A DNA stretch of 64,000 bases from Phallusia mammillata (taxonomy: Eukaryota > Chordata > Ascidiacea > Phlebobranchia > Ascidiidae), in the NCBI GenBank assembly GCA_003260075.1, contig QLIY01000712.1:1-64000 (forward strand), read 5' to 3'. Shown in pieces: positions 1-11,800 of this stretch; position 1 is the first letter of the stretch; each line of letters opens with the position of its first letter. The notes under the pieces were generated by a model that ran no database searches, was not told where the DNA came from, and worked only from the letters and a program-made list of their open reading frames with translations. Position numbers and translations under genes: made by a program.

Positions 1-132
1 ATCTCTGAGATAGGTCTCAGAAACTGTTTTTTCCTGCTTTCAAATGTTACGTTTATAAATATAAAACACGTGTACCACCGTTTCCACTCAAAGCAAGAAA
101 ATCTGGAAAGGTGTTACCATAAATATATTTAC

Positions 133-2912
133 CTTGACCACCCTGGTTGTAACCCATGTTACCACCTCCACCCATTGGACCACCCTGGTTGTAGTTCATT
201 TGGTTTTGGCCGCCTTGGTACTGATTTGGCTGTAAAAAAGAACAAAACCTTGAATACTGATGAACACATAGATGCAGAAACAATGGACGGCATGCTTACC
301 CCTCTCATGGCACTCATGTTTTCCCTCGATTCAGCCTTTTTGGCTTCACACTATATGACAAACAGCAAACAATTAGTTTGGTGTTTTAGTTCTTATTTTC
401 ACCCTACTGTTTCTTTCCACTTAGTTGAAAGTTAAATAAATAGGCAAATTATACTTAGATATTCTAATGCAACATAGTGCTGATGTAAAAAGTATTATAA
501 TTGTAAATAACAACTGCAAGTCTTATTACTTAAAAAAATAGAAATAGTACTTACAAATGTAGATTTCTTACACTATGCCAAGTTGTAATGTATGTTAAGA
601 ATATTGTGTTTTATTTTGTTATGGATAGAAGAGATTTGATAGAAAAATATTTTAACTTGAAATTTTAGAAGACATTTTATGATATGTTATGTGCAATATG
701 TATGATATTGTTATCCTTAGTTTATTATAAGATAGTGCCTAGTTTTAAATTGAAACTTATGTTTTGTTACTCCTAAGCCTATATAATTGTCTTAGATATC
801 TAGTTTTTAGAAATAGGTAGAACTTTTTACAACATCTTGATTTACTACAGTGAGTTTTTGCGAACTATGTTACGCTTCAGTTTGAATCACTTGAATTATG
901 TTTAGTAGAGGACATTTGGGAGATAAACATTTTTTAATATATGGCCACAGTAAATTTTAATGTATGATGTTAGATAATCTATATATATATGTACAACCAT
1001 AAATACTATCAATTATAAGGATTTAATTTGTTCAAAACTAAACACACCCACAGTATGGACACTTGAATCCCATTTTTTGTGCTGGAACAACTAAAGGGGC
1101 CTTTTTTACTATCCTTGTTGTTTTTGCCTACTCCAATTACTTTGATGTTGAAATTTAACTTCAAAAAAGGCTAGGTCTGTGTTTTGTTAATGTTTGTGTG
1201 TTTATGTGTGTGCTGTGTGAGTGAACATCAAACAGAATAGAACCAACTTTTTTGTTGTTGATCGTGTGATAATGTAAGGCAATAGCTTGCTCTACTGAAG
1301 ACTCATCTTCAAAAGTGACGAAACCAAACCCTGCCAGTGCAATTATTAACAGTTTACAAACAGAGCCATAATACACACACACACACAAACTAATTAAACT
1401 GCATCAAACATTTAATTTACGGGCTACTGTATAATAGAAAATCTATGATAAAATCAACATATATATATGTATATATTTAGGACTACTTGTTATTTATAAA
1501 TAAAAGGCCAGTTATTGATGGGCGGTAAAAAGGCATTCAAACGCTTACACACCTTTGTGGGGTTTGCTTGGGTCTGTTTTGCTCACGACAAATACCACTT
1601 CCAGCACCTGTGGGCAAAGATAAAATATTCTGTGTAACTTCACATTTTAAGCAATGACAGCCTATTTACATAATTAACCACGTTTTCACCAACTAAATAT
1701 CACACACCGTTCCGTATTGGTCAAAATACTGTTTCACATCATTTTCTTTTGTATCCATTGAAATTCCACCAAGGAAAATCTTGTGTCCACGCTGATGTTC
1801 TCTTGCATTTTTCTTTTTTTGTTGCTGAATGTGTCGTGGTGTGCAGGGTTTGGGGTCAATCTAAAAATCATTTCACTTAAATTGATTTGTACACCCAACA
1901 CTAACACCAACTTGAATGCCTGAATTAATTCAAATAACGAAACACTTGTATACTCATATTTGTTACTGAATATACAGTGCTTTGTTTTCAATGCATAACA
2001 AATTTATAAATGGAGACATAACTTGCATTTGAAAACTAAACATTTTAAATCACCCCCCCCCCATAACAAATTTATAAATGGAGACATAACTTGCATTTGA
2101 AAACTAAACACGTGGGCTGTTTAAATCACAAATATAATGGTCTATTTGGTAATTACAAGCAACATGCTTAAAATTTCCTTTCACTCGGTAATAGTGTGGA
2201 TTGTGGGCTAGGGTTCCTCTATTTCTCGTCATTTTCGTTTCTCAAGAAACTCAAAATTGTAATTTAAGCCGATTTTCTAACAAAAACAAACAAAAAAAAT
2301 CTGATTGTTTCATTGCTTCGCTAGCAAACGAGCAAAAACCGAAGCAATTTTATAGATCTTACTCAACCAGGAGTGATTACTGCCTGGCCCCCCCCCCCGT
2401 GATTACCGCCTGGGAAAGGTGAAAGTGTAGTGGCCACACAGGTTAAAAATCGCTGTTTCAGGAGCAAAAGAAGAAAGTAATGTGCCCATTTCTTGAGAAG
2501 GAACTCTACTGTGGGCATGTTTTAGAGTTTTATTTAATAACAATACTTTTATTTGGTAACAATAAGGATCGCAAATATGCCCAAGTTGGTATTGGTTTTC
2601 TTACTTGTTTATTGTCCAACGTATGAGGTCGAGCCTTGAGTACATCTCCCACATTGTTGGGATCCATAAAAGTGACAAATCCAAAACCTCTAGAGTCGCC
2701 AGTTTCCTTGTCAGTCATTAAAACACAATCTTTGACAACACCAAAAGTGGAAAAATACTCTCGCAGGGCTTCTTCACTCGTGTTTCGGGATATTCCACCC
2801 ACAAACATTTTTCTAAAAGTTATTGTTGTTAAACATAAATTTACCATACACTTTCAAAATGGTTTAACTGCAGTACTTACCCCGCTTCATCTGGTTTTTC
2901 GTTATACGACAT
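133..2912 (-). CDS. DAZAP1/Musashi-like RNA-binding protein, two RRMs (3' end incomplete)
   Basis: Exons read on the minus strand are 2881-2912 (start, MSYNEKPDEAG), 2605-2812, 1708-1860, 1553-1607, 1248-1330, 300-350 and 133-229; phases agree at every join. RRM1 has RNP2 MFVGGI and RNP1 RGFGFVTF. A basic linker containing IDPKPCTPR leads to RRM2, with RNP2 KIFLGGI and RNP1 KGFGFVTF. The last visible exon is a Gly/Asn/Gln-rich tail with NYNQGG repeats. DAZAP1 and Musashi proteins bind mRNA and act in splicing and translational control. The DPKPCTPR linker and the DESSVEQA stretch favour DAZAP1 over Musashi, but I cannot separate these and related hnRNP A/B proteins with certainty. No stop codon was identified; the coding sequence continues after position 133 or beyond the window edge. 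AGXT2 lies head-to-head, 1.2 kb upstream. Confidence 0.85.
1371..1387. repeat. short (AC)n microsatellite
   Basis: An AC dinucleotide run in the intron between RRM2 exons of the RNA-binding protein gene. Confidence 0.7.
1994..2129. repeat. poly-C-separated direct duplication 1
   Basis: A block starting at 1994 recurs at 2062 with small differences. The copies are separated by ten C at 2053-2062. It lies in intron 2 of the RNA-binding protein gene and is one of the set of probable contig-end duplications. Confidence 0.8.
2373..2414. repeat. poly-C-separated direct duplication 2 (short)
   Basis: GTGATTACTGCCTGG is followed by eleven C (2388-2398) and then by GTGATTACCGCCTGG. Intronic. Confidence 0.65.
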
Positions 2913-4117
2913 TTTGTGAAGTCGAGAAAAAACAGCAAATGGCACTAAAAAATCTCACAACGAAACTACAAAGAAGACAAGATAACAATTATAATTTATC
3001 TCAAGCCAAAGTAGCCGCTTTTTTTCACAAACAAGAAACAACACCGCAACACGAGGAATTTCTGACTTGCAAAAAAGTAATTGAAAGTTGAAACAAGTGC
3101 ACAAATCGATAATATAAAACGGATGAGCTAAACGTTATTTCCACGTTTCTAGGGAACAAGACTGCTGAAAACATCTAAATATATGATAAAGTTTTGCGAG
3201 CCCCCCCCCCAACCGTTCAACGGAGTAGCGCAATCCAGTGTTTATAGAGATCAGTGGGAATTTCTGACTGGCAAAAAAGTAATTGAAAGTTGAAACAAGT
3301 GTACAAATCGATAATATAAAACGGATGAGCTAAACGTTATTTCCACGTTTCTGGAGAACAAGACTGCTGAAAACATCCAAAGATATGATAAAGTTTGCGA
3401 AAATATTGTCCCGTAAAAGAATAAAGTTTAGTGTTAGAACCGTGAAAAATAATGTTAGAACAGTTTGAGAAAAAGCAATCCATAAAATAAAATTTTGCAG
3501 CTGGATATCCTCAAAATAGGTTGTACATTGCAGTGCTTGTTTTAATTGCTTCCTGTGTGGGAAGTAAGTGCGAGTAGCCAAATGTTGGCATTTATGTTAC
3601 TTTTTGTGACAACGAAGGTAAACTAAAGGTTCTGTTTGTGCAGTAGGCTACTACTTTTGAAGTAGGCCAACCACAAACGTTTGCTGCTCGGTTAGCGCAA
3701 TGCAAACAAAGCGCAGTTAGAGTACAACAGCATTATATCGCTGCTACAAGTGTGCAGAGAACAACAGTTGCTAAATGCGGAATACCAGTCGCAAAGATTC
3801 TCTACAATTAGGTTAGCATGTAAACAGTAACATGTAATATTTCTACTTTGGACATTAGGAAATAGATTTGACTCACAGCCACAACTGCCCAACTTTACCA
3901 AAGCTTGAACACATGTTCCACTTTCAAGCAAACAAGCCCAAGGCAAAAAGACCTGGTGGATGAATATGTATTTCAGGTGTTACTGGACGTAGTCAGATGC
4001 TTTGCTACAGTTTTTTCTGTTGTATCGTGTTACATAGCAGCAGTTTTAATGCTATTTGTTTGGTTAGCTTATGTAGGCTAATTTTGCATTTTGGATCGCT
4101 TAACAATAAACAATAAA
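2913..4117. other. divergent intergenic region with poly-C-separated duplication 3
   Basis: This spacer separates the divergently transcribed DAZAP1-like and AGXT2 genes. It contains a direct duplication, 3057-3200 and 3259 to about 3402, with ten C at 3201-3210 after the first copy. I see no recognisable gene. The open frames here carry no known motif. Confidence 0.6.
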
Positions 4118-6523
4118 ATGATGCTGTCAATGTCACGCGCTACATTAAGGAGGTACTCCACTTCAGCAAGATTTTACAACGAAAAGTTACGACCGACGTT
4201 GCCGGAGTGTCAATACAATCCTTGTACCTACAGGTAATCTTGCGATCAAATTCGTTTGTAACTGTTTATTCACGTTTTATCAAGTTTGTTTCATAGCGGT
4301 CCCTCGTACAAAAAGATTCAAGACATTCGTTCAAAACACATGCCTCCATCTATCAAACCCGTTTATAGCGAACCGTTACTGCTCACTGAGGTAAATAACA
4401 GTTTAAATAAATATCTTAGATATCGAGCTTTTGGGGTTAAAACCCATTTAAGTTATCTATGAAGTTTTAGTAAATGCAAACAATTGTAAAATATGCACTG
4501 TATTATTGTGTGCATATTATTCAGACTTCTGACCATTTAATGTCTTTAAATGCATCCACACATCGAATAGCTATGACATTCCTGTTATAGGGTTGCAAAC
4601 ATTCATTTTTCGTGTAAACTTGGCGCCTGGTCCCAACAGCCTATCTGATTTACAAGCAATCTCTACATGTTTCTCTTATAGGGAAAAATGCAGTGGCTGT
4701 GGGACGACAAGGGCCGGAGATATTTAGACATGTTTGCTGGAATTGTTACCGTATCGGTTGGCCACTGTCACCCAAAAGTAACCGACGCTTTGACGAGTCA
4801 AATGGGTAAACTGTGGCATACGACCACAAGCTACATGACATCGCCGATGTACGAATACGCCGAAAAACTTGCTGCTTTGATGCCTGGGGATCTCAAGGTA
4901 AAAGCGTGTAGTAATGTGTCGGGTAATAACAACATGTTTTTTTGCTGATGTCACTGTCTTATCAATAAGCGTCATGGGTTATTGAAGTACTATGGGGTGC
5001 AAAACGCTTTAAATGTTACCATGTTAAAGCCATTATGCACCTACTGCTCCACAGATTTGCTTTTTTACAAACAGCGGTTCGGAGGCAAATGACTTGGCAA
5101 TGGCGTTGATACGCGAGCACACTAAAGCCTTTGACATAATTGCTCTGCGTAATTGCTATCATGGCGCGAGTCCCTACACTATCGGTTTAACGGCGAACGG
5201 CGGATGGAAACATGGATACGCTAACGGGTAGGAACATGAGCTTCAACCTAAGTTAGTGTTTTACTCACATTTAAGAATTATTAGTATTTACAAGCACAAA
5301 ATTTCATTTCATAAGCATCAATTTCTAATGTTGGGGTTTAGCAACAACGTATCAAATGTTTACTTACAGTTTTGGAATTCACCACACAATGAATCCAGAC
5401 CCGTACAAAGGCGTATGGGGTGGCGCCCACTGCCGAGATAGTCTCTCTCAAACTGACCGCAAGTGCGCATGCGCAGAAGGGGAGTGCCAGGCGTCACAGC
5501 ATTACCTCGACCAACTTCAGGACGTATTGGAAACAACTGTCGGAAAAAATGTGGCTGGATTTTTTGCTGAACCGATTCAAGGAGTCGGAGGTTCGGTGCA
5601 GTATCCAAAGGTGAGGATCGAATAGTGATTCGCAATGTAAGTATTTACACGGACTTCGTATTTTTTTAGTTGATACACTGGCCGTGTAAAGTGTAAAGCA
5701 ATACGTTGCGAATCGATACCTGACGTGACTGATACTTGGTTTATTTTTTATTGGTTTGTTGCTTGACAAATAACAATCAAATTGTTCTGATCGATGGGGA
5801 AACATATGTACAAACTCCCAATTGAATTTTTGGGACATGGTTAGCAATCATTTTACGACGGTATTCTTCAAGCAATATTTTTCCTAGGGATTCCTTAAAG
5901 GCGCCTACGAGAAAATTCGAGCAAAGGGCGGGCTGTGCGTTGCAGACGAAGTCCAAACTGGTTTCGGACGACTCGGCTCCCATATGTGGGGATTCGAGAG
6001 TCACGGTGTCATGCCCGATGTTGTCACAATGGCAAAGGGAATCGGAAATGGTTTCCCTATAGGAGCGGTTGTGACCACTCCTGAAGTAGCACGCTCCTTT
6101 GCCGTCGCCAGCCACTTGAACACATTTGGCGGCAACCCGCTTTCGTGCACTGTGGCTAGCAAGGTCCTTGACGTTATCAAGGAGGAAGGCATTCAAAAGA
6201 ATTGTGAAGTTTTGGGTGCAAAACTTATTACAGAGTTATCAAAGTTTCGTGATGAGTTCGAGGTGGTGGGTGATGTAAGAGGTAAAGGTCTTATGTTGGG
6301 TATTGAGTTGGTGGCCGACAAGGAAACTCGCGCACCTCTGGACAATCCCACTGTCGGCCGGATTTGGAACGACATGAAAGATATGGGACTTATTGTGGGC
6401 CGAGGCGGGTTGAACTTGAACGTGTTACGAGTGAAACCTCCAATGTGCATTAATGAACATGATGTTGACTTCACGATTGCTGTGATGAAACAGGCCTTTG
6501 AAAACCATGCACAAAGTATCTAA
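4118..6523 (+). CDS. AGXT2: alanine-glyoxylate aminotransferase 2, mitochondrial
   Basis: Exons 4118-4233, 4297-4390, 4682-4897, 5055-5227, 5370-5610 and 5888-6523 join in phase to give 491 residues, close to the vertebrate length. AGXT2 is a PLP-dependent class III aminotransferase that transfers amino groups from alanine (and dimethylarginine or beta-aminoisobutyrate) to glyoxylate in mitochondria. Visible hallmarks are [29 protein letters not shown], the Cys-rich KCACAEGEC segment, [25 protein letters not shown] (PLP-ring Asp300) and TMAKGIGNG (Schiff-base Lys330). The N-terminus [19 protein letters not shown] is basic, Ser/Arg-rich and lacks acidic residues, as expected for mitochondrial import. 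All key residues are present, so it is probably functional. No frameshift or poly-C interruption occurs within the gene. Confidence 0.97.
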
Positions 6524-6535
6524 ATGCAACGACCA

Positions 6536-6541
6536 AATAAA
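6536..6541 (+). promoter_or_regulatory. possible polyadenylation signal of AGXT2
   Basis: AATAAA occurs 13 bases after the AGXT2 stop codon. That would give an extremely short 3' UTR, so the real signal may be one of the AT-rich stretches further on (about 6660-6720). Confidence 0.35.
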
Positions 6542-7084
6542 CCAGTAATGATGCTAAGATGTTTTTGTAATGTACACGATGCATCTGACAATTTTCCTCA
6601 ATGAAATCGCAAATATAGCTGTCATCATCGCTTTTCATGTTATATGGTGTGGTTGAAGTGAATACAAATTCATCATTTTTCAGTAATTTACATATTTATG
6701 CATTTTCTTTTATTTTGTATTTTTTTTCGGGGGCAGAAACGTCTGGGTCTTCAAACATGCCCCCTTTACCACATAAAGGGTCTATAGTCTAAAACAGCAA
6801 GTGATACAAAGCTGTAGAGATTTTGAATGTCCTTTTTTGTGTAATTTGGATATTGTTTATTAATTTTTATTGTTTTTAGGTGTAGGCTGCGCAACTGGTT
6901 AGGTTACATTTGCAGAAAAAAATGGAAATAAAAAACTGTGGCAACACACAATAACCTAATAACCAAATCTGCAGTACTTCTGGTATAACACAATAACTTG
7001 CATCATATTGATCAATAACGACGTTTTCTTTGTTGTTGTCCTAAAATCGACACCTTTGTTAGATTTGTGACTGTGAGTCTAAGC

Positions 7085-7410
7085 CAGGGTTTCCCAAACT
7101 TTTTTGGTCTGTGGCCCAAATGTCTATTTAATAGCGATTCGTGGCCCACCACGTGCTGTAAATTTGGGCACAAAAAAAAAAACTTAAAAACAGGCGAAAT
7201 GGTTTCTAGCAATTTATTTTTAATGAGATACATGCTCCTGAAACTTGGCTACAAGATTCGGAATTCTTTGCAAAAATTACGTTTTTCAAAACAAAGCGCA
7301 TAATATCTACTGTATAACAAAACAGTAGAATCTCAAATGGCTCTGTGGTCCGTTCAAATGTCTTGGTGGCCTATAGTACTGGGCCATGGCCCACAGTTTG
7401 GGAACCACTG
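7085..7410. mobile_element. hAT-type MITE
   Basis: Imperfect terminal inverted repeats (CAGGGTTTCCCAAACTTTT at the left, CAGTTTGGGAACCACTG at the right) are flanked by a perfect 8-bp target duplication, GTCTAAGC, at 7077-7084 and 7411-7418. No transposase coding is seen, so it is non-autonomous. The 8-bp duplication and CAGNG ends are typical of hAT elements. Confidence 0.88.
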
Positions 7411-7418
7411 GTCTAAGC

Positions 7419-8818
7419 AGATGAAACGATAGTCTTTATAGATCAAGGTAAATCATAGCATTTTTGTCATCAAGATAAGACATTTGACCGGGTAGGAATG
7501 CCGCACCAACTTCCTCACGCAAACACTGACTGGATTCGTAAACAACTCAACAGTATAAGACTAACAACATGTCTGTCAACATGTTATTTTTTTCCAATCG
7601 CGACAACGAATGACTCAAACATGACTGTAAATCTGTTTGTTTCATCTGTTATGGCAGCAAACAAAATCACCAAGGCAATATTAAATCAAACGGAGCCAAA
7701 ACCACAAAATCAAAACCGCTCGTTTGATATCGGGACCTATTCCCTGGAAAAAACAACCACACAAAAAAACTTCTTAACAATCTTTGCTTTGTTCCAGGCA
7801 TACACGGGAAGACGAATCGCTGCTTTGTCTTCTGTGTAAACGTTTGCAAACATTTTTCAAATGGCTTTCCTGCCTCCCACCTCCCGAAGGCAGTATTCCC
7901 TAAGATTTTTTCCTGCTCCCAACGTGATTCATCACAGCATGACACAACAAACTCGATAATTATGAAAGTAGTAAATGAAGTAAATTACCTCTAACACGAA
8001 CGCCCATGCATCAGCGAATTCTACGAATTAGCTCTGGATTTTGAAGATTTTTTCCTCAACATAAAAGCCAAGTGAGATATAAATTAAACAAAGCAGATGA
8101 TTTGACTTTAATATAAGCAAACAGTCTAAAATGAAACTGTTAACCGGCATCTATAAAACAGGGTCGGGTGTCTATGTTTAGCAGTCTCCTCAAGGAGAGG
8201 ACCTTGCTCGTATGTGCGATGTTTCCGGTGCATAAGACGATTAGGACGGGATTTTTCAAACTTGTGAAAAAAATCGTTGTCTGAAAATATATGGCTCTTG
8301 GAGTTTCCCGGTTAATTAGTTTTCTGGTTTATCAATTTTACGGTATCGTACATGCTAATATTACATTTCATGAAAACGAAAAGAACGAAAGCATGCTGGT
8401 ATAACAGCTTTCTCCCAATAAGTTTGTTAAGTACAGCTAAAATTCTTTGGCCAGATGCGGGTGCTGAGGAGCAGCAAAAAGTTTCCAAGTCTGACGGAGA
8501 GGTTAATAAGTAACTTGCTGTTCAAACAAAGTCCTCGACAATTTAACAATAAGTTGTGACTTGTAAAGCAAGGAATATTAAACATAGTTTGGACAAAATG
8601 TTTGATTTTGATGATTTTGGTAGAAAATCTTTTTTCATTTAGTAACAAAATTGCACTTTTGGGTTATATTTTTCATGCTGATAACCGTGATAGTTAAGTT
8701 TGGATGCTTTTGTGTTTTTAGCCAGTTAGATAAATTGTCGAAACTGGTTCAGCTAACTTAACACCACGATGCAGCTACAATAAGGCAAATGCTTTAACTG
8801 AGTTTCAAGGAGTCAATA
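7419..8818. other. intergenic, no gene recognised
   Basis: Between the MITE and the first receptor gene I see only AT-rich sequence and open frames without known motifs, for example 7498-7839. No splice-consistent coding model was found. Confidence 0.5.
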
Positions 8819-11800
8819 ATGGGTCTCAAAATGTTGGTTTCTATACTCAGTTTGGCCTCAACGCTTATAGGAGCACAAGCAAAATACAGTAAGTGATATT
8901 TGAAAGCTGTGTAACACCAGCATTTATCAACCCTTGTTGGAAATGACAATTTATGTAAGTAATGTTGACCTTTTTTGATAAAATGTTTCACAGGTATGGA
9001 AAAACCGATATTAACCAAAATAAACGGCTATTCGCAAAGTAACCTCATACAGTTTAACATTTCTCTCAATGACCCTCTATGCGAAAATCAATTGCTCAAC
9101 TACGCAATAAACTTGGAAAAACTTAAGAGTACGTATAAATGTGCATTTTGTGGACCTAAATTAAAGTAACATCAAAAATACTTTTTCTGATCTACTGTAG
9201 AACGTAAAACCGAATGCAACCAGGCATCTTTTTCACTATGGAAAAACAAACATTCACGATGGCACAAAACCAAAGAGCTTCAAAATCAGAAGGTAAGAAA
9301 TGTTACATTCAAACTTATTTAAAACCTTCTGTGTTTTGCTTGCTCTCGCATTTACGTTGATGAAATAAATTCTTCTGTCGCAATAAACCCATCGCCAACC
9401 TATACATTTTACTTTCTTCCTAACTACTTCTTCTTCTAAAGCAAACGGTTTTATGTTTACAGTGCAACACCACGGAAACCTTCAACGGTTTACATTCTAG
9501 TTTTAATTACTGCCTCGTAGTGTTCTATACCCTGGCAGGCAATAGAAGCAAAAATGCCTTTTTGCAATTTACCACTAAAAAAAGTACGTATTTTCAGTGG
9601 CTTTGACAATTTCTGTTGGTAAGACAATACGCTTGTTATTTCCTCCGTAGGTGACCGTTCGCAAAAGACGCGAGTAAAAGCCGTGAACCTGAAACCAATG
9701 ATATCTTGGCGTCCGCGCAAGGAGTGGATGAAACGCAATGTCTCATACGAGCTTGAAGCACGGTAAGAAAAAAACGAAACTTATTCATAACAAACTACTG
9801 ACAAATGGAAAATGGACATTTGCTTTTTTAGTGACACAAGTTTAGGATCAACCAAAGCAAGTTGGGTTTCGCGGGATTGCAAGGTGGAGAACTTTACGCA
9901 AGGACTTCGATGTTTTCCTCCTCTTCCGTACATATTTTGCGGTAGACACATGAATTAGGATTTCTGCTCAAAAAAATATTATGTCGTGTAATTGAAAACT
10001 AAAGTTTAAACTCAATGTAACGTAGCAGTAGTGCGACACACAACCTTAGAGTAGCGTTGATAATACCAGCGATTGTACAAACGCTGGTATGCAAATCATG
10101 TATGTACATTAATATCAGTACAAAGTAACGTATCCGTTAAAAGTTGCTAATTTTGATACAAATCAAGTCGCCGTTTTACCCTCACTTTGCTTTTCAGCCC
10201 GTTTTCGTTTGAGAGCTGTAATTCAGATGGAAAATTCCCCTCCCCTTGAGAACTGCGACTGTACCACATGTCATTGTTCATCATACGCAAACACGGACAA
10301 ATTTTGTGTCACGGAAAAAAGTAAGCCGTTGTAGAGTTGTTAATTATAAATTCTGTTGAGTGGTTTTGTAGAGGAACCTCGGACTGAATAATGTGGTTTT
10401 TGTAGAGGAACCTCGGACTGAAAATTTGGACGTTTGTGAAAACAAATGGCTAATTTTAACGGGCGCCACAATAAATGTTCAAGCTATGGTCCTTCCTGCG
10501 GTTCGTTGACTGCAATCGCTTTGTTGCTACAATAGTGTTTGTTTTTTCGTTTTGCGCCCTTATCTTTTTCTCGCCTTTTTTCGTGGTTTTAATCAGCGCC
10601 ATACCTGCCGGTCTGCATTTGCAGTCCTGTAAGACAGAGGATAGGCTTTTTGTGGTTGGTCTGGGTGTGTGCGTTTTTTGTATTTTTTGCTTTTATCCCG
10701 CTTTTTATTTTGTTTTTAGACACTGATGATGCTTTTTATAGCGAAATGCATTTGTTTTGATAAAACAAATAAAACATAGCGACAGATTTAGTGGTTTTTC
10801 ACACTGAATTTTCTTCAAATTCTGTTGAATCAGGTTTTTTTTTCAAAATAGTCTAAGCCCGAATCCGGCCCGAAAATCCGGCCTGACTTACAACTCTGTG
10901 TTAAATAAAAGAGGAGTTAAATAAAATTTCTGCATTGTAAAACGTTAAATCTTGTTCAACGCAGGCACATTCAGTCAGCCTGAAATTACAATAAGTGGTG
11001 TGCAATCGACGTCGTTAGATGTGAACATTCGTCTTCCCAAGGACACATCAATCACTTGTCAATTTCCGAACACGAACTTTAATGTGTATGTGAAAGACAT
11101 AAGCGGTACGTTGTCCCGCTATAGTAAAGCACCTGCATGTTATATCGTTTGCAAGCTGTCAAGTCTATGTTCATTGTTTAGAATCGACAGATCCGAAGAT
11201 CTGTGACACCTTAGCTCCCAAAGTCGAAAATGGATTTGATCAAGATAAAGATGATACAGCGTCACCAACAAATCAAGTAAATAAAACACAGTTATAAGTT
11301 TCAAGTAGTTTAAACAAACAATATATCATCCATGTTTTAGTCGAATTGCAACGGAGATCGCGCGATACAATCCTTCGATTTTCAACATTTAAAGCCCTCA
11401 ACAAAATACTGCGTGTTTGGACTTTACAAGGTGAACGATGTGACAGTAATCATGCCAACGAGTGGCATTGATTATCTACAAGTCACTACGAAGAGAGGTA
11501 AGCCTATAAGTTTATGTCTCTCAACCTGTGGTAGGCATACTTCTGGTGGTACGTGATCAGCTTTTTGAAATTCTGCTATAATCACTCAAACTACTGTCGC
11601 AAAGACAAGTCAAACTACTGTCGCAAAGACAAACCACCGCAATGATTTATTTGACTCCTTACTGCATGTATTGGTTGAACGGCATTTATGCCATCACTAT
11701 CGCTGTATGACCTGTGGACCGGTTGTAAAATGACACAGAAGACTTGTCGGGCAAAACGACATTTCGAATTTGGATCTGGGTTTCCAAGTGGTATCCGGTC

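Noticed and set aside
7498-7839. Long open frame in the AGXT2-receptor interval
   Set aside because: No recognisable motif, no splice context and biased composition; treated as chance.
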